64,000 nt of DNA from Sphaerisporangium perillae (GCF_023276435.1 NZ_JALLPO010000043.1:1-64000); one strand, 5' to 3'. Positions 16,559 through 26,886 are shown, counted from the stretch's first letter. Notes: generated from the sequence alone by a model not told the origin. Made by a program: numbers and translations.

Positions 16559-17206
16559 TCAGCCCCCGCCGGCCTCGTGTACCAAGATGGCGGCCTGGAC
16601 GCGGTTCGCCAGTCCGAGCTTGGCCAGCACCCGGCTGACATGGGCCTTGACGGTCGCCTCGCTCATCACCAGCTCACGCCCGATCTCGGCGTTCGACAGG
16701 CCCCTCGCCAGCGCCACGATCACGTCGTGTTCGCGCGTCGTGAGCACCGCCAGCCGGTCGCGGGCCGCCCGCGCCTTCGACGGCGCTCTGTCGACGAACG
16801 AGCCGATCAGCCGCTTGGTCACCGTGGGCGAGAGCATCGCGTGCCCGGCCGCCACCGTGCGGACCGCCGCGGCCAGCTCGCGCGGCGGGGTGTCCTTGAG
16901 CAGGAAACCGACGGCGCCGATCCGCAGCGCCTTGTGCACGTGCTCGTCGAGGTCGAAGGTCGTCAACATGATCAACTTGGGCGCGTCGGGCTGCACCGCG
17001 ATCTGAGCGGCAGCGGCGAGACCGTCGGTTCCGGGCATGCGGATGTCCATCAGCACGACGTGCGGGCGCAGCCGGGCCGCGGCGCTGACGGCCTCCGCCC
17101 CGTCACGAGCCTCGCCGACCACCACGATGTCACCGGCCGCCTCCAAGATCATGCGCAGCCCGGAACGCACGAGCGCCTCATCATCGACCACGAGCACCCG
17201 GATCAC
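16559..17206 (-). CDS. NarL/LuxR-family response regulator
   Basis: 215 residues from GTG 17206, which overlaps the kinase stop in GTGA. Receiver domain 1-120 has acidic residues Asp8/Asp9, phospho-acceptor Asp54 in VVLMDIRMPG, and a conserved Lys in FLLKDTPP. The C-terminal LuxR helix-turn-helix is near 150-205 (TTREHDVIVALARGLSNAEI then VKAHVSRVLAKLGL). It is the partner of the kinase immediately upstream; targets are not evident from the neighbourhood. Confidence 0.93.
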   Translation of the reverse strand: MIRVLVVDDEALVRSGLRMILEAAGDIVVVGEARDGAEAVSAAARLRPHVVLMDIRMPGTDGLAAAAQIAVQPDAPKLIMLTTFDLDEHVHKALRIGAVGFLLKDTPPRELAAAVRTVAAGHAMLSPTVTKRLIGSFVDRAPSKARAARDRLAVLTTREHDVIVALARGLSNAEIGRELVMSEATVKAHVSRVLAKLGLANRVQAAILVHEAGGG

Positions 17207-18525
17207 GCGCACGCCTCCGCGGGGATCCTGGCAAGCACGTGGAAGCCTCCGCCGGCCAGTCGCCCGGCCTCCAGGTGGCCACCGACCAACTCGACCCGCT
17301 CCCGCAGCCCGATCAGCCCCCACCCGGCGCTCGGGAAACGGCCGGACTCCTCACCCGGCCGCTCGTCGCGGGCCCTCGGATGTTCCTCGCGGACCCTTGG
17401 GTGATCGTCGCCGGCCCTCGGGTGATCGTCAGTCCTTGGCGGTTCGTCGTGGACCCTCGGATGCCGGCCGTGGGGCCTCGGGTGCTGGGCGCGCACCACC
17501 GGCCGCTGGTTGCGCACCACGACTTCCAGAGCATCGGGCAGATAACGCACACGAACGTCGATATGCGCGTCTCCCGCATGCTTGTGCACGTTCGTGAGCG
17601 CCTCCTGCACCACACGGTACGCCGTACGCTCCACGGTCGAGCCAAGTGGACGCTTGTCGCCCTCGTCCCGCCTGGCCACGCGCATGCCCAGCGAGCGGGA
17701 CTGGTCGAGCAGCCGGTCGAGGTCGGCCAGCGTGGGCTGCGGGCTGAGCACGGCCTCCCTCTGCGACGAGCGCAACACACCCAGCACGTCACGCAGATCG
17801 GCCAGCGCCTCCCTGCCGATCTCGCCGATCAGGGCCGCGGCCTCCGCCGTGCGCTCGTCGGCCGTACCGACCTCCAAGGCGCCGGCGTGCAGGACCATCA
17901 GCGAGACCCGATGCGCGACGACGTCATGCATCTCCCGTGCGATGCGCGCGCGCTCCTGCGTACGCGCCTGCTCGGCCCGCAGCGCCTGCTCGCGCTCCAG
18001 CCGCTCGGCCCGCTCGTACGCCGCGGCCAGAACCTGCCGCCGCGCGCGCACCCACAGCCCGGCGACCAGAGGCAGTGCGACCACCACCGCGACCATGAGG
18101 ATCATGTTGAGCGGCGTGCCCGTCACCAGCTGGCGCCGGCCGCCGGCGGCGGCCGCCACGACGGTCGAGAGCCCGAAGGTCCCGGCGACCACCCCCGCGT
18201 AGGCCGAGAAATCGAGCCGCCGCCGCAGCAGGGTGCCCGCGTAGTAGGAGGCGACGACAAGGGCGGGCCACATCGCCAGCCAGACGTAGGTCACCGCCGC
18301 CACGGCCGCCAGCGGCCAGTACGACCGTCGCGCGCGTGCCGCGGCGAGACCTGCCACAGCGGAGACGCTCGCCAGCAGGGCCGGATGGAGCGTGGAGGCG
18401 ACGCCCAACTGGCCGGACACCACCGCCATGGACAGGAAGCACACCACGCCACCCAGCGCCCACGGCGTGATCGACCAGAGGATCCGCGCCGTCCTGCCAT
18501 CCCGGGCCGCCTCGCCAGACACCAT
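17203..18525 (-). CDS. NarL-type sensor histidine kinase with repetitive insertion in the ATP lid
   Basis: 440 residues. Five or six membrane helices occupy residues ~15-160, followed by a coiled linker. A HisKA_3 dimerisation domain has phospho-acceptor His200 (RARIAREMHDVVAHR), and a HATPase domain has N-box EALTNVHKHA near 309-317 and G-box GWGLIGLRERV at 401-411. Between them, residues 346-395 are a low-complexity insert built from repeats such as HPRPHGRHPRVHDEPPRTDD, at DNA level an imperfect repeat of GGACCCTCGG-like units. Family members have only a short loop here. The kinase may still work because both boxes remain. The stop overlaps the response-regulator start. Confidence 0.9.
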   Translation of the reverse strand: MVSGEAARDGRTARILWSITPWALGGVVCFLSMAVVSGQLGVASTLHPALLASVSAVAGLAAARARRSYWPLAAVAAVTYVWLAMWPALVVASYYAGTLLRRRLDFSAYAGVVAGTFGLSTVVAAAAGGRRQLVTGTPLNMILMVAVVVALPLVAGLWVRARRQVLAAAYERAERLEREQALRAEQARTQERARIAREMHDVVAHRVSLMVLHAGALEVGTADERTAEAAALIGEIGREALADLRDVLGVLRSSQREAVLSPQPTLADLDRLLDQSRSLGMRVARRDEGDKRPLGSTVERTAYRVVQEALTNVHKHAGDAHIDVRVRYLPDALEVVVRNQRPVVRAQHPRPHGRHPRVHDEPPRTDDHPRAGDDHPRVREEHPRARDERPGEESGRFPSAGWGLIGLRERVELVGGHLEAGRLAGGGFHVLARIPAEACA

Positions 18526-18655
18526 GGGCAGAGCCTACGGCGCGCCACCGGCGACCTATCGAGACGATCGTCGAGGCCACCACCTACGAAAGTCGTAGAA
18601 GCCGGTCGACCTTGGCCCGGAGGCACCCGGACCACCGGGCGACAGGGTGATCCTC

Positions 18656-19882
18656 ATGAACCCGCAGATGCCCCTTACGCTCACCATCGGCCTGCTCTCA
18701 CTGTCGACCCTGACCGCGATGGCCGCCGCTCCGGGCCCCGCCGCCGCGCGAACACCCGATTCCACCAGGGCCACGGCGGGCTCCGCCGCGAACGCTCCGG
18801 GGTCCGCCGCGAACGCACCAGGCTCCGCCACCACGGCAGCCCGCGAGATCACAGCCCCCGCCGCCCCCCGGCTGGCCTTGCCGGAGCCGACGGGAAGGCG
18901 ACCGGTGGGTGCCGCCTCCCTCCATCTGGTCGACTCCTCCCGTCGCGACCCCTGGGTGCCAGCGTCCGCTTCACGCGAGCTCATGGTCTCGCTGTGGTAC
19001 CCGGCGAAGAAGCCCGCGGGCCCACGCGCCCGATATGTCACCCCCGAGGAGTCGGCCCTGATCCTCAAGGGCGTGCCAGGCGTCGAGGGCACGCCGCCTG
19101 ACACGGTCTCCAAGACCAGGACCCACGCCCGGGTGGACGCGCCACCGCTTCCCAGCGAGAAGGGCCTCCCGCTCGTCGTCATGTCACCTGGGTTCTCGTT
19201 CCCCCGTGCGACGTTGACCTCCCTAGGCGAGGACCTCGCCAGCAGGGGGTATCTCGTCGCCGCGGTCGAGCACACCTACGAGTCGGTGGGCACCACCTTC
19301 CCCGACGGCCGTACCACGACCTGCGTGGCGTGCGAAGGCCCGATGACCAAGGAGAAGGGCGAGAAGGTCGCCGGGATCCGGGTGGCCGACCTCTCGTTCG
19401 TCCTCGACCGGCTCACCGCGGACGGGCGCTGGAGCCGGCTGATCGACCAGTCGAAGATCGCCATGGTGGGACATTCGATGGGCGGCAACAGCGCCGCGCA
19501 GGTCATGCTCGCGGACGGGCGGGTGAAAGCGGGCGTCAACCTCGACGGCACGTTCCTGCCGACGGTGGGCGAGCTCACCAGGCCCTTCCTCATGATCGGG
19601 ACGGAATCCGGGCACAGCCCCGGCGGCAAGGACACCTCCTGGGACGAGTCATGGCGTCGGCTGGGCGGCCCGAAGCAGTGGCTGACCGTCGCGGGAACCG
19701 ACCACTCGTCGTTCACCGACTACGCCGTGCTCAGAGAGCAGCTGGGCATCTCGCCGACCGTCATCAAGGGGACCCGCGCGGTGGAGATCACCCGGGCGTA
19801 CGTCGCCGCCTTCCTCGACCGGCGGCTCCGCCACCAGCCAGTACGGGAACTCCACTACACCGAGGTGAAGTCCTGGAAGTAG
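18656..19882 (+). CDS. Secreted alpha/beta hydrolase, PAF-acetylhydrolase-like
   Basis: 408 residues from ATG 18656 (a GTG three codons earlier is possible). The N-terminal signal peptide ends near AAAPGPAAA. A disordered stretch containing two NAPGSAA repeats precedes the fold. The nucleophile elbow GHSMGG has Ser near residue 274. The oxyanion side PLVVMSPGFSF, an Asp in VNLDGTF and the His of GTDHSSF complete a platelet-activating-factor acetylhydrolase/lipase-type triad. The likely role is extracellular esterase or lipase. A perfect 13-bp hairpin follows. Confidence 0.83.
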   Translation: MNPQMPLTLTIGLLSLSTLTAMAAAPGPAAARTPDSTRATAGSAANAPGSAANAPGSATTAAREITAPAAPRLALPEPTGRRPVGAASLHLVDSSRRDPWVPASASRELMVSLWYPAKKPAGPRARYVTPEESALILKGVPGVEGTPPDTVSKTRTHARVDAPPLPSEKGLPLVVMSPGFSFPRATLTSLGEDLASRGYLVAAVEHTYESVGTTFPDGRTTTCVACEGPMTKEKGEKVAGIRVADLSFVLDRLTADGRWSRLIDQSKIAMVGHSMGGNSAAQVMLADGRVKAGVNLDGTFLPTVGELTRPFLMIGTESGHSPGGKDTSWDESWRRLGGPKQWLTVAGTDHSSFTDYAVLREQLGISPTVIKGTRAVEITRAYVAAFLDRRLRHQPVRELHYTEVKSWK

Positions 19883-19895
19883 GCGCGAACCGAGA

Positions 19896-19926
19896 GCGGG
19901 GGTACGGCTCGCGGCCGTACCCCCGC
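19896..19926 (+). terminator. Terminator hairpin after the hydrolase gene
   Basis: GCGGGGGTACGGC (19896-19908) and GCCGTACCCCCGC (19914-19926) form a perfect stem with a 5-base loop, 14 bp after the stop. Confidence 0.65.
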
Positions 19927-20003
19927 CTGATGCGGTGTCGTGTCAGCGGCCGTGTCAGCACGGCGACGGCCCGGTATCAGAGCGGTCGGCGATGGTGGCT
20001 GCC

Positions 20004-20948
20004 ATGAACGGTTCAGCGATCGCGGCCTCGGGGCTGCGAAAGGCATACAAAGACAAGATCGTGCTCGACGGCATCGACCTGAACGTCCGGACCGGCACGA
20101 TCTTCGCCCTGCTCGGGCCCAACGGCGCCGGGAAGACCACGACGGTGAACGTGCTGACCACGCTGCTGACCCCCGACGCCGGGAAGGCGGTCGTCGCCGG
20201 GCACGACGTGGCCACGGAGACCAAGGCGGTGCGCGCGGCGATCGGGGTCACCGGGCAGTTCGCTTCGGTGGACGACCTGCTCACCGGCGAGGAAAACCTG
20301 CTGCTGATGGCGGATCTCCTGCACCTGCCCAGGGCAGAGGGCAAACGAATCGCCGACCGGTTGCTCGACCGGTTCGATCTCGTCGAAGCGGCGGGCAAAC
20401 TGGCGGCGTCCTACTCCGGCGGCATGCGCCGCAAGCTGGACCTTGCCATGACGCTGGTCGGCAAGCCGCAGATCATTTTCCTGGACGAGCCCACGACGGG
20501 ACTCGATCCGCGCAGCCGCCGCACCATGTGGGAGATCATCCGGGAACTGGTGGCCGACGGTACGACCATCTTCCTCACCACTCAGTATCTCGAGGAGGCC
20601 GACCAACTCGCCGACCGGATCGCCGTACTCGATCAGGGCCGGCTGGTCGCCGAGGGCACCGCCGATGAGCTCAAGCGCCGGATTCCCGGCAGCCATGTCC
20701 GGCTACGGTTCACCGATCAGTACGCACTCGACGCCGCGGCACGGGTCCTGCACGAGTCCACAAGGGACGCCGAAGAGCTGACCTTGCGTGTACCCGGCGA
20801 CGGCGGGGTGCGGTCGCTACGCGCGCTGCTCGATCGGCTCGATGCGCATTCCATCGAAGCCGAGGAACTGTCGGTGCATACACCGGACCTGGATGACGTC
20901 TTCCTCGCCCTTACCGGTCACGCGCGCAAGGAGATCAACGCACAATGA
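20004..20948 (+). CDS. DrrA-type ABC exporter ATPase
   Basis: 314 residues from ATG 20004. An ATG at 19992 is also possible and neither has a strong ribosome site. Walker A GPNGAGKTTT (39-48), signature SYSGGMRRKLDLA (~133), Walker B IIFLDEPTTGLDPRS (~153) and H-loop ending TTQYLEEADQ are followed by the C-terminal DUF4162-like domain of daunorubicin-resistance ATPases. It energises export through the permease with which it overlaps. About 100 bp spanning its upstream region and start are duplicated, with an internal deletion, at 25149. Confidence 0.92.
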   Translation: MNGSAIAASGLRKAYKDKIVLDGIDLNVRTGTIFALLGPNGAGKTTTVNVLTTLLTPDAGKAVVAGHDVATETKAVRAAIGVTGQFASVDDLLTGEENLLLMADLLHLPRAEGKRIADRLLDRFDLVEAAGKLAASYSGGMRRKLDLAMTLVGKPQIIFLDEPTTGLDPRSRRTMWEIIRELVADGTTIFLTTQYLEEADQLADRIAVLDQGRLVAEGTADELKRRIPGSHVRLRFTDQYALDAAARVLHESTRDAEELTLRVPGDGGVRSLRALLDRLDAHSIEAEELSVHTPDLDDVFLALTGHARKEINAQ

Positions 20949-21706
20949 ATGGCATCTCAGCTTCCCTGGCGGATTCCGCGACCATGCTGCGGCGCAACTT
21001 CCGGCACACGATGCGAAATCCGCTGGCACTGTTCAACGGCATCATCATGCCGCTCGTTCTGATGTTCCTGATGGTCTACATACTCGGCGACGCGTTCAAC
21101 GTCGGCGTCAACTATGCCGATTACGCGACGCCAGGGTTGATCATTACCACCATCTGTTACGGGATCAGCCCCACCGCGATCGCGGTGAATTCCGACATGA
21201 CGACCGGATTCATCAACCGGCTTCGCGTCATGCAAGTGTCCCGGGGCGCGGTGCTGAACGCGCACGTGATCGCGTCCATGCTACGGAGCCTGGTGGCCAT
21301 CGCGCTCATCATCGGAGTCTCGTTTCTGATGGGATTCCGGCCGTCGGCGAGTTTCACGGAGTGGCTCGGAGTGATCGGTATCGTCGCGTTGGCGGTACTG
21401 GCGATGGGCTGGCTGACCGTCGCGTTCGGCCTCGCGGCGAAGTCGGTGGAAAGCGCGGGCCTCATCGGTGTCCCGCTGATGCTCCTTCCCTTCCTGAGCA
21501 GCGCGTTCGTGCCGGCCGACAAGATGGGGGCGGGTGCGCGGCAGTTCGCCGAGTACCAACCGTTCACCTCGATCATCGAAACCCTGCGCGGGCTGCTGAC
21601 CGGCGCGCCATCGGCGGGCTCGGCCATCACGGCGACCGCCTGGTGTATGGGGATCGCGTTGATCGGCTACCTGTGGGCGCGCGCGACGTTCACGAAGCGA
21701 GGGTGA
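20945..21706 (+). CDS. DrrB-type ABC-2 exporter permease
   Basis: 253 residues from ATG 20945, overlapping the ATPase stop (ATGA). Six hydrophobic segments and the ABC-2 C-terminal motif (LMLLPFLSSAFVPADKM ... FAEYQPFTSIIETLRGLLTG) are typical of DrrB-like lipid or antibiotic exporters. Its stop overlaps the 3' end of the convergent SARP regulator by 17 bp. With drrA it forms a two-gene efflux unit. Confidence 0.92.
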   Translation: MNGISASLADSATMLRRNFRHTMRNPLALFNGIIMPLVLMFLMVYILGDAFNVGVNYADYATPGLIITTICYGISPTAIAVNSDMTTGFINRLRVMQVSRGAVLNAHVIASMLRSLVAIALIIGVSFLMGFRPSASFTEWLGVIGIVALAVLAMGWLTVAFGLAAKSVESAGLIGVPLMLLPFLSSAFVPADKMGAGARQFAEYQPFTSIIETLRGLLTGAPSAGSAITATAWCMGIALIGYLWARATFTKRG

Positions 21707-24700
21707 TCTCGGCCAGCTCACGCCAATCCCGCCGCTGTCCGTCACGAGTCGCCTCGGTGAACACGGTTTCACCGAGGCGATTCCGCGTGTCCGCGGCGAT
21801 CCTAGAAACGTCCGGCTGCGAACGATCCGGCGTACCGCGCACGCCGTCGCTTGCCGCGAGCAATCGCACGGCCTGCTCGTACTGTCCCTGGCGCAGTGCG
21901 AGATCCGCGATCCCGATCAACATCTCGGCGATCAGCGGCGGATACGTCGTCTCCACAGCCGCGCGGAACGCCTCGCTCCGATGCGCGCGGGCCTTGTCGA
22001 GATCCTCGGTGAGGTAGCCGTACAGGTCCATGGCCTTGGCGCGGGCCATGTCGCTCAGTTCCTCGTTGCCCAGCATCGCCTGCACCGTGGCCAGGTGCTG
22101 GTGTGCCTTGTCCGGCTCGCCGCGCCAGAGCGCCAGCCGCGCCTCCGAAAGCGCCAGCTCGGCAAGCGTGTCCGGCCAGGCGATCCCGTCCGCGCACCGC
22201 TGCGCTTCGGCCATGGCGGACGCGCTGGATCGCTCATCGCCGAGCAGCCAGTACAGCTGAGCCTGCCGCGCCCGCAGGCCGATGACGTCCTCGGTCGCGC
22301 CTACCTCGGTCAGCGCCACAGCCGCCTCTTCGTAGTGCTCACACGCGCGTGCGAACTCGCCGCGCATGGCGAGCCGATCGGCCACGAAGGTCAGCGCCCA
22401 CGAGGTCCCCCACCGGTCACCCAGCGTGCGGAACTCGGCAAGGGCGATTTCGGCGTCGATGTCCACGTCAGTCTCGTCGCCGCCGAGCGTGAGCCGCAGC
22501 CGGCCACGAGTGAGCCTGGCCTGCGCGCGCACCCATGGATCGTCGTCGGCGATGAGCGGCTCGAACGCGGGCAGGAAATCCGTCGGCTCCTGCAGCATCC
22601 GCTCCAGCGGCGCGACGAACCCGAGCATAGGGTGGCGATACTCGCTGCGCTGGGTCAACCGGTGCGCCTCGTGGATCCACTCCTGCGCCTGATACTGATC
22701 GCGGCCGGGCCCGGAGGTCACGAACACTGTCACGATGGCGTACGCCATCGCCCGCACCTCATCGGACACCTCACCGTGCAGCGAGGCCGCCGCGATGCTC
22801 AACTCGGTGCCCTCGGCCCTGTGCCCGCTGAGGAACCAGTACCAGCCCACGGCCGCGACCAGCCGCATCGCCTCCTGGGCCCATCCCTCGGCGATCGCCT
22901 CGCGCAGGGCCGTACTGATGTTGTCGTGCTCGGCCTCGAGCGTGGACAGCCATTCCAACTGCTCGGCTCGACGCAGGTGCGGCTCGGCCGTCTCGGCCAA
23001 CTCGGTGACGTAGGCAAGGTGCGCCCGGCGCGCCGGCTCGCTTTCCCCGGCTTCGGCGAGCCGGTGCGCCGCGTATTCCCTGATGGTGTTGAGCATCCGG
23101 TAGCGCGGCGTGCCCTCGCCGTCGGCGAGCAGCAGCGACTTCTCGATCAACGCGGTCAGCAGGTCGAGCACCTGCTCCCCGGCGAACGCCTCGTCCCCGC
23201 ACACCCGTTCGGCCGCATCCAGGCTCACCCCGCCGGAGAACACCGAGAGCCGCCGCAGCACGCTGCGTTCGGCCTCGGACAAAAGATCCCAGCTCCAGTC
23301 CACCACCGCGCGCAGCGTCTTGTGCCGGGAAAGCGCCGTACGGCTGCCACTGGTCAACAGCCGGAATCGGTCATCGAGCCGATGTGCCAGCTGATCGACA
23401 GACATGGTGCGCAGCCGTGCCGCGGCCAGTTCGATCGCCAGCGGCACCCCGTCGAGCGCCCGGCAGATCCGCGCCATGGCCGACAAGGTGTGCGCGTCGG
23501 AGCCGATGTCCTTGCGCACCAAACCCGCGCGGTCCCGCAGCAGCCGCACCGCGGGCGAGGATCCGACCTCGGAGGGGTCAGCTCCCTTCGCGGGCAGCGC
23601 GAGTGGCTCGACCTGCCACAGCACCTCTCCGGTGATACCGAGCGGTTCCCTGCTCGTGGCCAGAATCCGCAGCCTCCGGCACTCTCCCAGAAGCCGATCC
23701 GCGAAAGCCGCGGCCGCCTCGATCACGTGCTCGCAGTTGTCCAGGATCAGCAGGGCCGCGCGCTCCCGGAGCGCGGCGATGAGCCGATCCATCGGTTCCC
23801 CACCCCGCGCATCACCGAGCAATGGCTGGTCACGCAGGCCGATCGCGGTAAGGGCGGCCTGCGCCAGCTCACCGCCCGCCCGCACCGAGGCCAGTTCGAC
23901 CAGCCACGCCCCATCCGGCAGCTCGGCGAGCATCGTCCGCGCGGTCTCCGTGGCCAGCCTTGTCTTGCCGGAGCCACCCGCGCCCGTCAAGGTGACCAGT
24001 CGGTGCCCGATGGCCAAAACGGCGACCGCGGCGATGTCATTGTCCTTGCCGACGAAACTCGTCAGCTCGGCGCGCAGGTTCGTCCTGCGGTTCTCCGCCC
24101 GCTCGCCCAGCTCGCCCCGCAGCAACGCGGTGTGCAGCGCGGAGAGCTCGGCCGACGGATCGGTGCCCAACTCCTCAGCGAGCCGCTCGCGCGTCCGCTG
24201 GTACACGGTCAACGCTTCATTCCCACGCCCAGCCTCGGCGAGCGCTCGCATCAAGGCCGCCACGAACCCCTCCCGCAGCGGATACGCGGCAACCAGCCCG
24301 GTCAGCTCGGAGACCAACGCCGAGCCACGGCCGAGGCGGATATCCGCATCCACCCGATCCCCGAGCGCGGCAACGTAGAGCTCGTCCAGACGCGCGACCG
24401 CGGCGTCGAACACATCGCTGTCCCGCTGTGCGATGTCCGCCATGGCCGTACCGCGCCACAATGCCAAGGCCGAGCGCAGCAGATCCGCCCGCGCCGCGGG
24501 CTCGGCGGCACGGGCCTGACCGACCAACTGCTCGAACCGGTACACGTCCACGGCATCAGGAGCCACGGCCAGCCGGTACCCGCCGGAATCCGCCTCGATC
24601 ACTCCGTCCGGCAACACCCTGCGCAGTCTGGACACCAACGCCTGCAGGGCGTTCACTTCGTCCGCGGGCGGCCGTTGCCCCCAAATCCAGTCCACCAGCC

Positions 24701-24842
24701 TCGCGCGCGAGACGATCCGGCCAGGTTCGAGGGCGAGCGCAGCCAGCAGCGCGCGCAGCCGAATGCCAGGAACCTCCACCACGGCCCCATCGCGGTTCCG
24801 GACCTCGAACGGTCCAAGCAATTCAACTCGCACATCAGTCAT
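21690..24842 (-). CDS. SARP/AfsR-type regulator: BTAD with STAND ATPase and TPR-like repeats
   Basis: 1050 residues. An OmpR-like winged helix (1-95; [20 protein letters not shown]) and a bacterial transcriptional activation domain (~95-240) are followed by an NB-ARC/STAND ATPase. Its P-loop is [13 protein letters not shown] near 285, Walker B is LLILDNCEH, and the sensor is ATSREPL. A winged helix and helical TPR-like repeats run to the C-terminus. The family activates secondary-metabolite genes. It is convergent with, and overlaps, drrB. No biosynthetic core enzymes lie beside it, so the target may be the exporter or the P450 region. Confidence 0.9.
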   Translation of the reverse strand: MTDVRVELLGPFEVRNRDGAVVEVPGIRLRALLAALALEPGRIVSRARLVDWIWGQRPPADEVNALQALVSRLRRVLPDGVIEADSGGYRLAVAPDAVDVYRFEQLVGQARAAEPAARADLLRSALALWRGTAMADIAQRDSDVFDAAVARLDELYVAALGDRVDADIRLGRGSALVSELTGLVAAYPLREGFVAALMRALAEAGRGNEALTVYQRTRERLAEELGTDPSAELSALHTALLRGELGERAENRRTNLRAELTSFVGKDNDIAAVAVLAIGHRLVTLTGAGGSGKTRLATETARTMLAELPDGAWLVELASVRAGGELAQAALTAIGLRDQPLLGDARGGEPMDRLIAALRERAALLILDNCEHVIEAAAAFADRLLGECRRLRILATSREPLGITGEVLWQVEPLALPAKGADPSEVGSSPAVRLLRDRAGLVRKDIGSDAHTLSAMARICRALDGVPLAIELAAARLRTMSVDQLAHRLDDRFRLLTSGSRTALSRHKTLRAVVDWSWDLLSEAERSVLRRLSVFSGGVSLDAAERVCGDEAFAGEQVLDLLTALIEKSLLLADGEGTPRYRMLNTIREYAAHRLAEAGESEPARRAHLAYVTELAETAEPHLRRAEQLEWLSTLEAEHDNISTALREAIAEGWAQEAMRLVAAVGWYWFLSGHRAEGTELSIAAASLHGEVSDEVRAMAYAIVTVFVTSGPGRDQYQAQEWIHEAHRLTQRSEYRHPMLGFVAPLERMLQEPTDFLPAFEPLIADDDPWVRAQARLTRGRLRLTLGGDETDVDIDAEIALAEFRTLGDRWGTSWALTFVADRLAMRGEFARACEHYEEAAVALTEVGATEDVIGLRARQAQLYWLLGDERSSASAMAEAQRCADGIAWPDTLAELALSEARLALWRGEPDKAHQHLATVQAMLGNEELSDMARAKAMDLYGYLTEDLDKARAHRSEAFRAAVETTYPPLIAEMLIGIADLALRQGQYEQAVRLLAASDGVRGTPDRSQPDVSRIAADTRNRLGETVFTEATRDGQRRDWRELAEITLAS

Positions 24843-24899
24843 TGTGCCGAACCATGGCGACGTCCCGAGCCGTTGCTGGGCTGGTCGGCTTCGGCCTCG

Positions 24900-25080
24900 G
24901 CGCGGTCGAGCTCTCCTTGGCGATCACGACGCTGACCATGGGGGTGTCGATGGTGCCGGGGCAGACGGCGTTGATGCGGATGTCGCGCGGGGCGTATTCG
25001 AGGACGGCGCTGCTGGTCAGGCCGATGACTCCGTGTTTGGAGGCGGGGTAGGAGGCACGGCCGGGGGATGCCGAAACGTG
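24900..25080 (-). pseudogene. SDR-family oxidoreductase fragment
   Basis: The minus-strand frame reads [17 protein letters not shown] and then an [14 protein letters not shown] motif. This is the catalytic YxxxK helix and the following conserved region of a short-chain dehydrogenase. Neither the Rossmann N-terminus (TGxxxGIG) nor a proper C-terminus is present. About 60 codons remain, ending near the SARP start. It sits next to a drrA relic, marking a rearranged junction. Confidence 0.7.
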
Positions 25081-25148
25081 ATGCCCGCGTTGTTGTAGGG
25101 GTCGCCGTAGCATCCGCCGAATATCCAACACGTTTGCCTGACCCGCGA

Positions 25149-25272
25149 GATGCGGTGTCGTGTCAGCGGCCGCGTCAGCACGGCAACAGCCCGGTATCAG
25201 AGCGGTCGGCGATGGTGGATGCCATGAACGGTTCAGCGATCGCGGCCCGACCACGCTGCCGACCCCCGACGG
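25149..25272 (+). pseudogene. Duplicated relic of the drrA 5' region with an internal deletion
   Basis: Bases 25149-25247 repeat 19929-20027 (upstream leader, start and first codons of drrA) with only a few mismatches. The next ~24 bases match the drrA interior at 20156 onward (ACCACGCTG...ACCCCCGACG). About 128 bp of drrA are thus missing and the copy dies after that. It is non-coding debris of a former duplicate, and shows the leader includes CGTGTCAG direct repeats. Confidence 0.8.
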
Positions 25273-25462
25273 CGCTCGCGCTGCACGGTCGTTGCAACGC
25301 ATCATTGCATTCGCGCGCAGCGTCATTGCCTCAATCAGTGCTCATCACCTGCCTGAATGCACTTCCTACGGTTGACAGGAATTCCGAATGCAACGCAGCT
25401 TTCGAGCTGGCGGAAAACACGTGCTATCGCGAGTAGAACCTAGGCCGATGAGAGGAATGACC

Positions 25463-26662
25463 ATGGAACACACCATCACCACGCTGCCGACCGCGCGTCA
25501 GCCCGGCTGCCCCTTCGACCCGCCGGCAGAGCTGATCCAGGCACGCCGGCACAGCCCCATGAGCCGCTTCCCCTTCCCCGACGGACACGAGGGCTGGCTG
25601 ATCACCGGCTACGACGAGGTCCGGTCGGTCCTGGCCGACCCGCGGTTCAGCTCACGCAAGGAGCTCATGCGCCACCACCCGCTGATGGACCTCACCGGCG
25701 TGGAGATCCCCCCGGCGCCGCCCGGTGAGTTCCTCCTCATGGACGAGCCCCAGCACGGCCGCTACCGCAAACCGCTGGTGGGCAAGTTCACCGTCCGGCG
25801 GATGCGACAGCTCACCGAGCGCGTCGAGCAGATCACCGCCGACCACCTGGACGCCATGGAGAAAGCCGGGCCGCCGACGGACCTGGTGACCGCGTTCGCC
25901 AAGCCCATCCCCGCCATCGTGATCTGTGAGCTGCTGGGGGTGCCGTACGAGGACCGGGGCTCCTTCCAGGAGCAGATCGACTCGTTCCTCGGCGGGGAGA
26001 CAAGCGACGAGGACATGATCGCGGCCTACACCGCGACCCAGCACTACCTCGCGGAGCTGGTGGCCGCCAAGCGCGCGAACCCCGCCGACGACGTGCTCAG
26101 CGACCTCATGGACAGCGATCTGACCGATGAGGAGCTGCGGGGGATGAGCCTGATTCTGCTGGCGGCCGGGTTCGACACCACCGCGAACATGCTGGCGCTG
26201 GGCACCTTCGCGCTGCTGCGCAACCCGGCGCAGCCGGCCGCGCTGCGCGCCGATCCCGCGCTCGCCGACCGGGCCGTGGAGGAGCTGCTGCGGTATCTGA
26301 GCGTCGCCAAGACGTTCATGAGGACGGCACTGGAGGACGTCGAGTTGGGCGGCCAGACCATCGAGGCCGGCACGATGGTCATCCTGTCGTACAACACCGC
26401 CAACCGCGACCCCGAGCGCTTCGCCGATCCCCACGTGCTCGACCTCCGCAGGCAGGAGGGCGGGCACCTGGCCTTCGGCCACGGCATCCATCAGTGCCTG
26501 GGTCAGCAGCTGGCCCGCGTCGAGATGCGGGTCGCCTTCCCCGCGCTGGTCAACCGCTTCCCCACACTGCGCCTGGCCATACCGGCTGAAGAGGTTGCTC
26601 TGCGCCCGGAGACCGCGGACATCTACGGGGTCAAGAGCCTCCCGGTCACCTGGGACGTGTGA
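25463..26662 (+). CDS. Cytochrome P450 (bacterial class I, CYP105/107-like)
   Basis: 399 residues from ATG 25463, preceded by GAGAGG seven bases upstream; nearby ATGs at 25448 and 25457 are in frame. It has the I-helix LAAGFDTTANM (the acid-Thr oxygen-activation pair is kept), K-helix ExxR in VEELLRY, and haem loop FGHGIHQCLGQQLAR with the thiolate Cys near 345. It hydroxylates a small molecule and needs external ferredoxin and reductase, which are not encoded nearby. Subfamily assignment is a guess. The next gene is a small unknown protein 224 bp downstream. Confidence 0.92.
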   Translation: MEHTITTLPTARQPGCPFDPPAELIQARRHSPMSRFPFPDGHEGWLITGYDEVRSVLADPRFSSRKELMRHHPLMDLTGVEIPPAPPGEFLLMDEPQHGRYRKPLVGKFTVRRMRQLTERVEQITADHLDAMEKAGPPTDLVTAFAKPIPAIVICELLGVPYEDRGSFQEQIDSFLGGETSDEDMIAAYTATQHYLAELVAAKRANPADDVLSDLMDSDLTDEELRGMSLILLAAGFDTTANMLALGTFALLRNPAQPAALRADPALADRAVEELLRYLSVAKTFMRTALEDVELGGQTIEAGTMVILSYNTANRDPERFADPHVLDLRRQEGGHLAFGHGIHQCLGQQLARVEMRVAFPALVNRFPTLRLAIPAEEVALRPETADIYGVKSLPVTWDV

Positions 26663-26886
26663 CCGCGAGCCGGCAGCACCTGTCCCATCCCGCACCCCGT
26701 TCCGCGACTTGGCACCCCGAACAAGATCGTTCTCATCGAAAACGGCTGTCCGCTGGTTCCTCAACCCCGGATCCCCTCGGGCGACCCGACCTGAGCAATC
26801 TCACAACTACGGGCACCCACAGGACCGCATTCCACCATCCGTCCGTTCAATCGAATTTCGTAACAGATTCAAAGGAGCACACCACC

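Noticed and set aside
21981-24935. Long plus-strand frame opposite the SARP regulator
   Set aside because: Arg/Gln/Pro-rich antisense artefact of high GC; the minus-strand protein has clear domains throughout.
20004-26662. A secondary-metabolite biosynthetic gene cluster
   Set aside because: Regulator, exporter and P450 are present but no synthase, synthetase, terpene cyclase or RiPP enzyme; the P450 alone is not enough.
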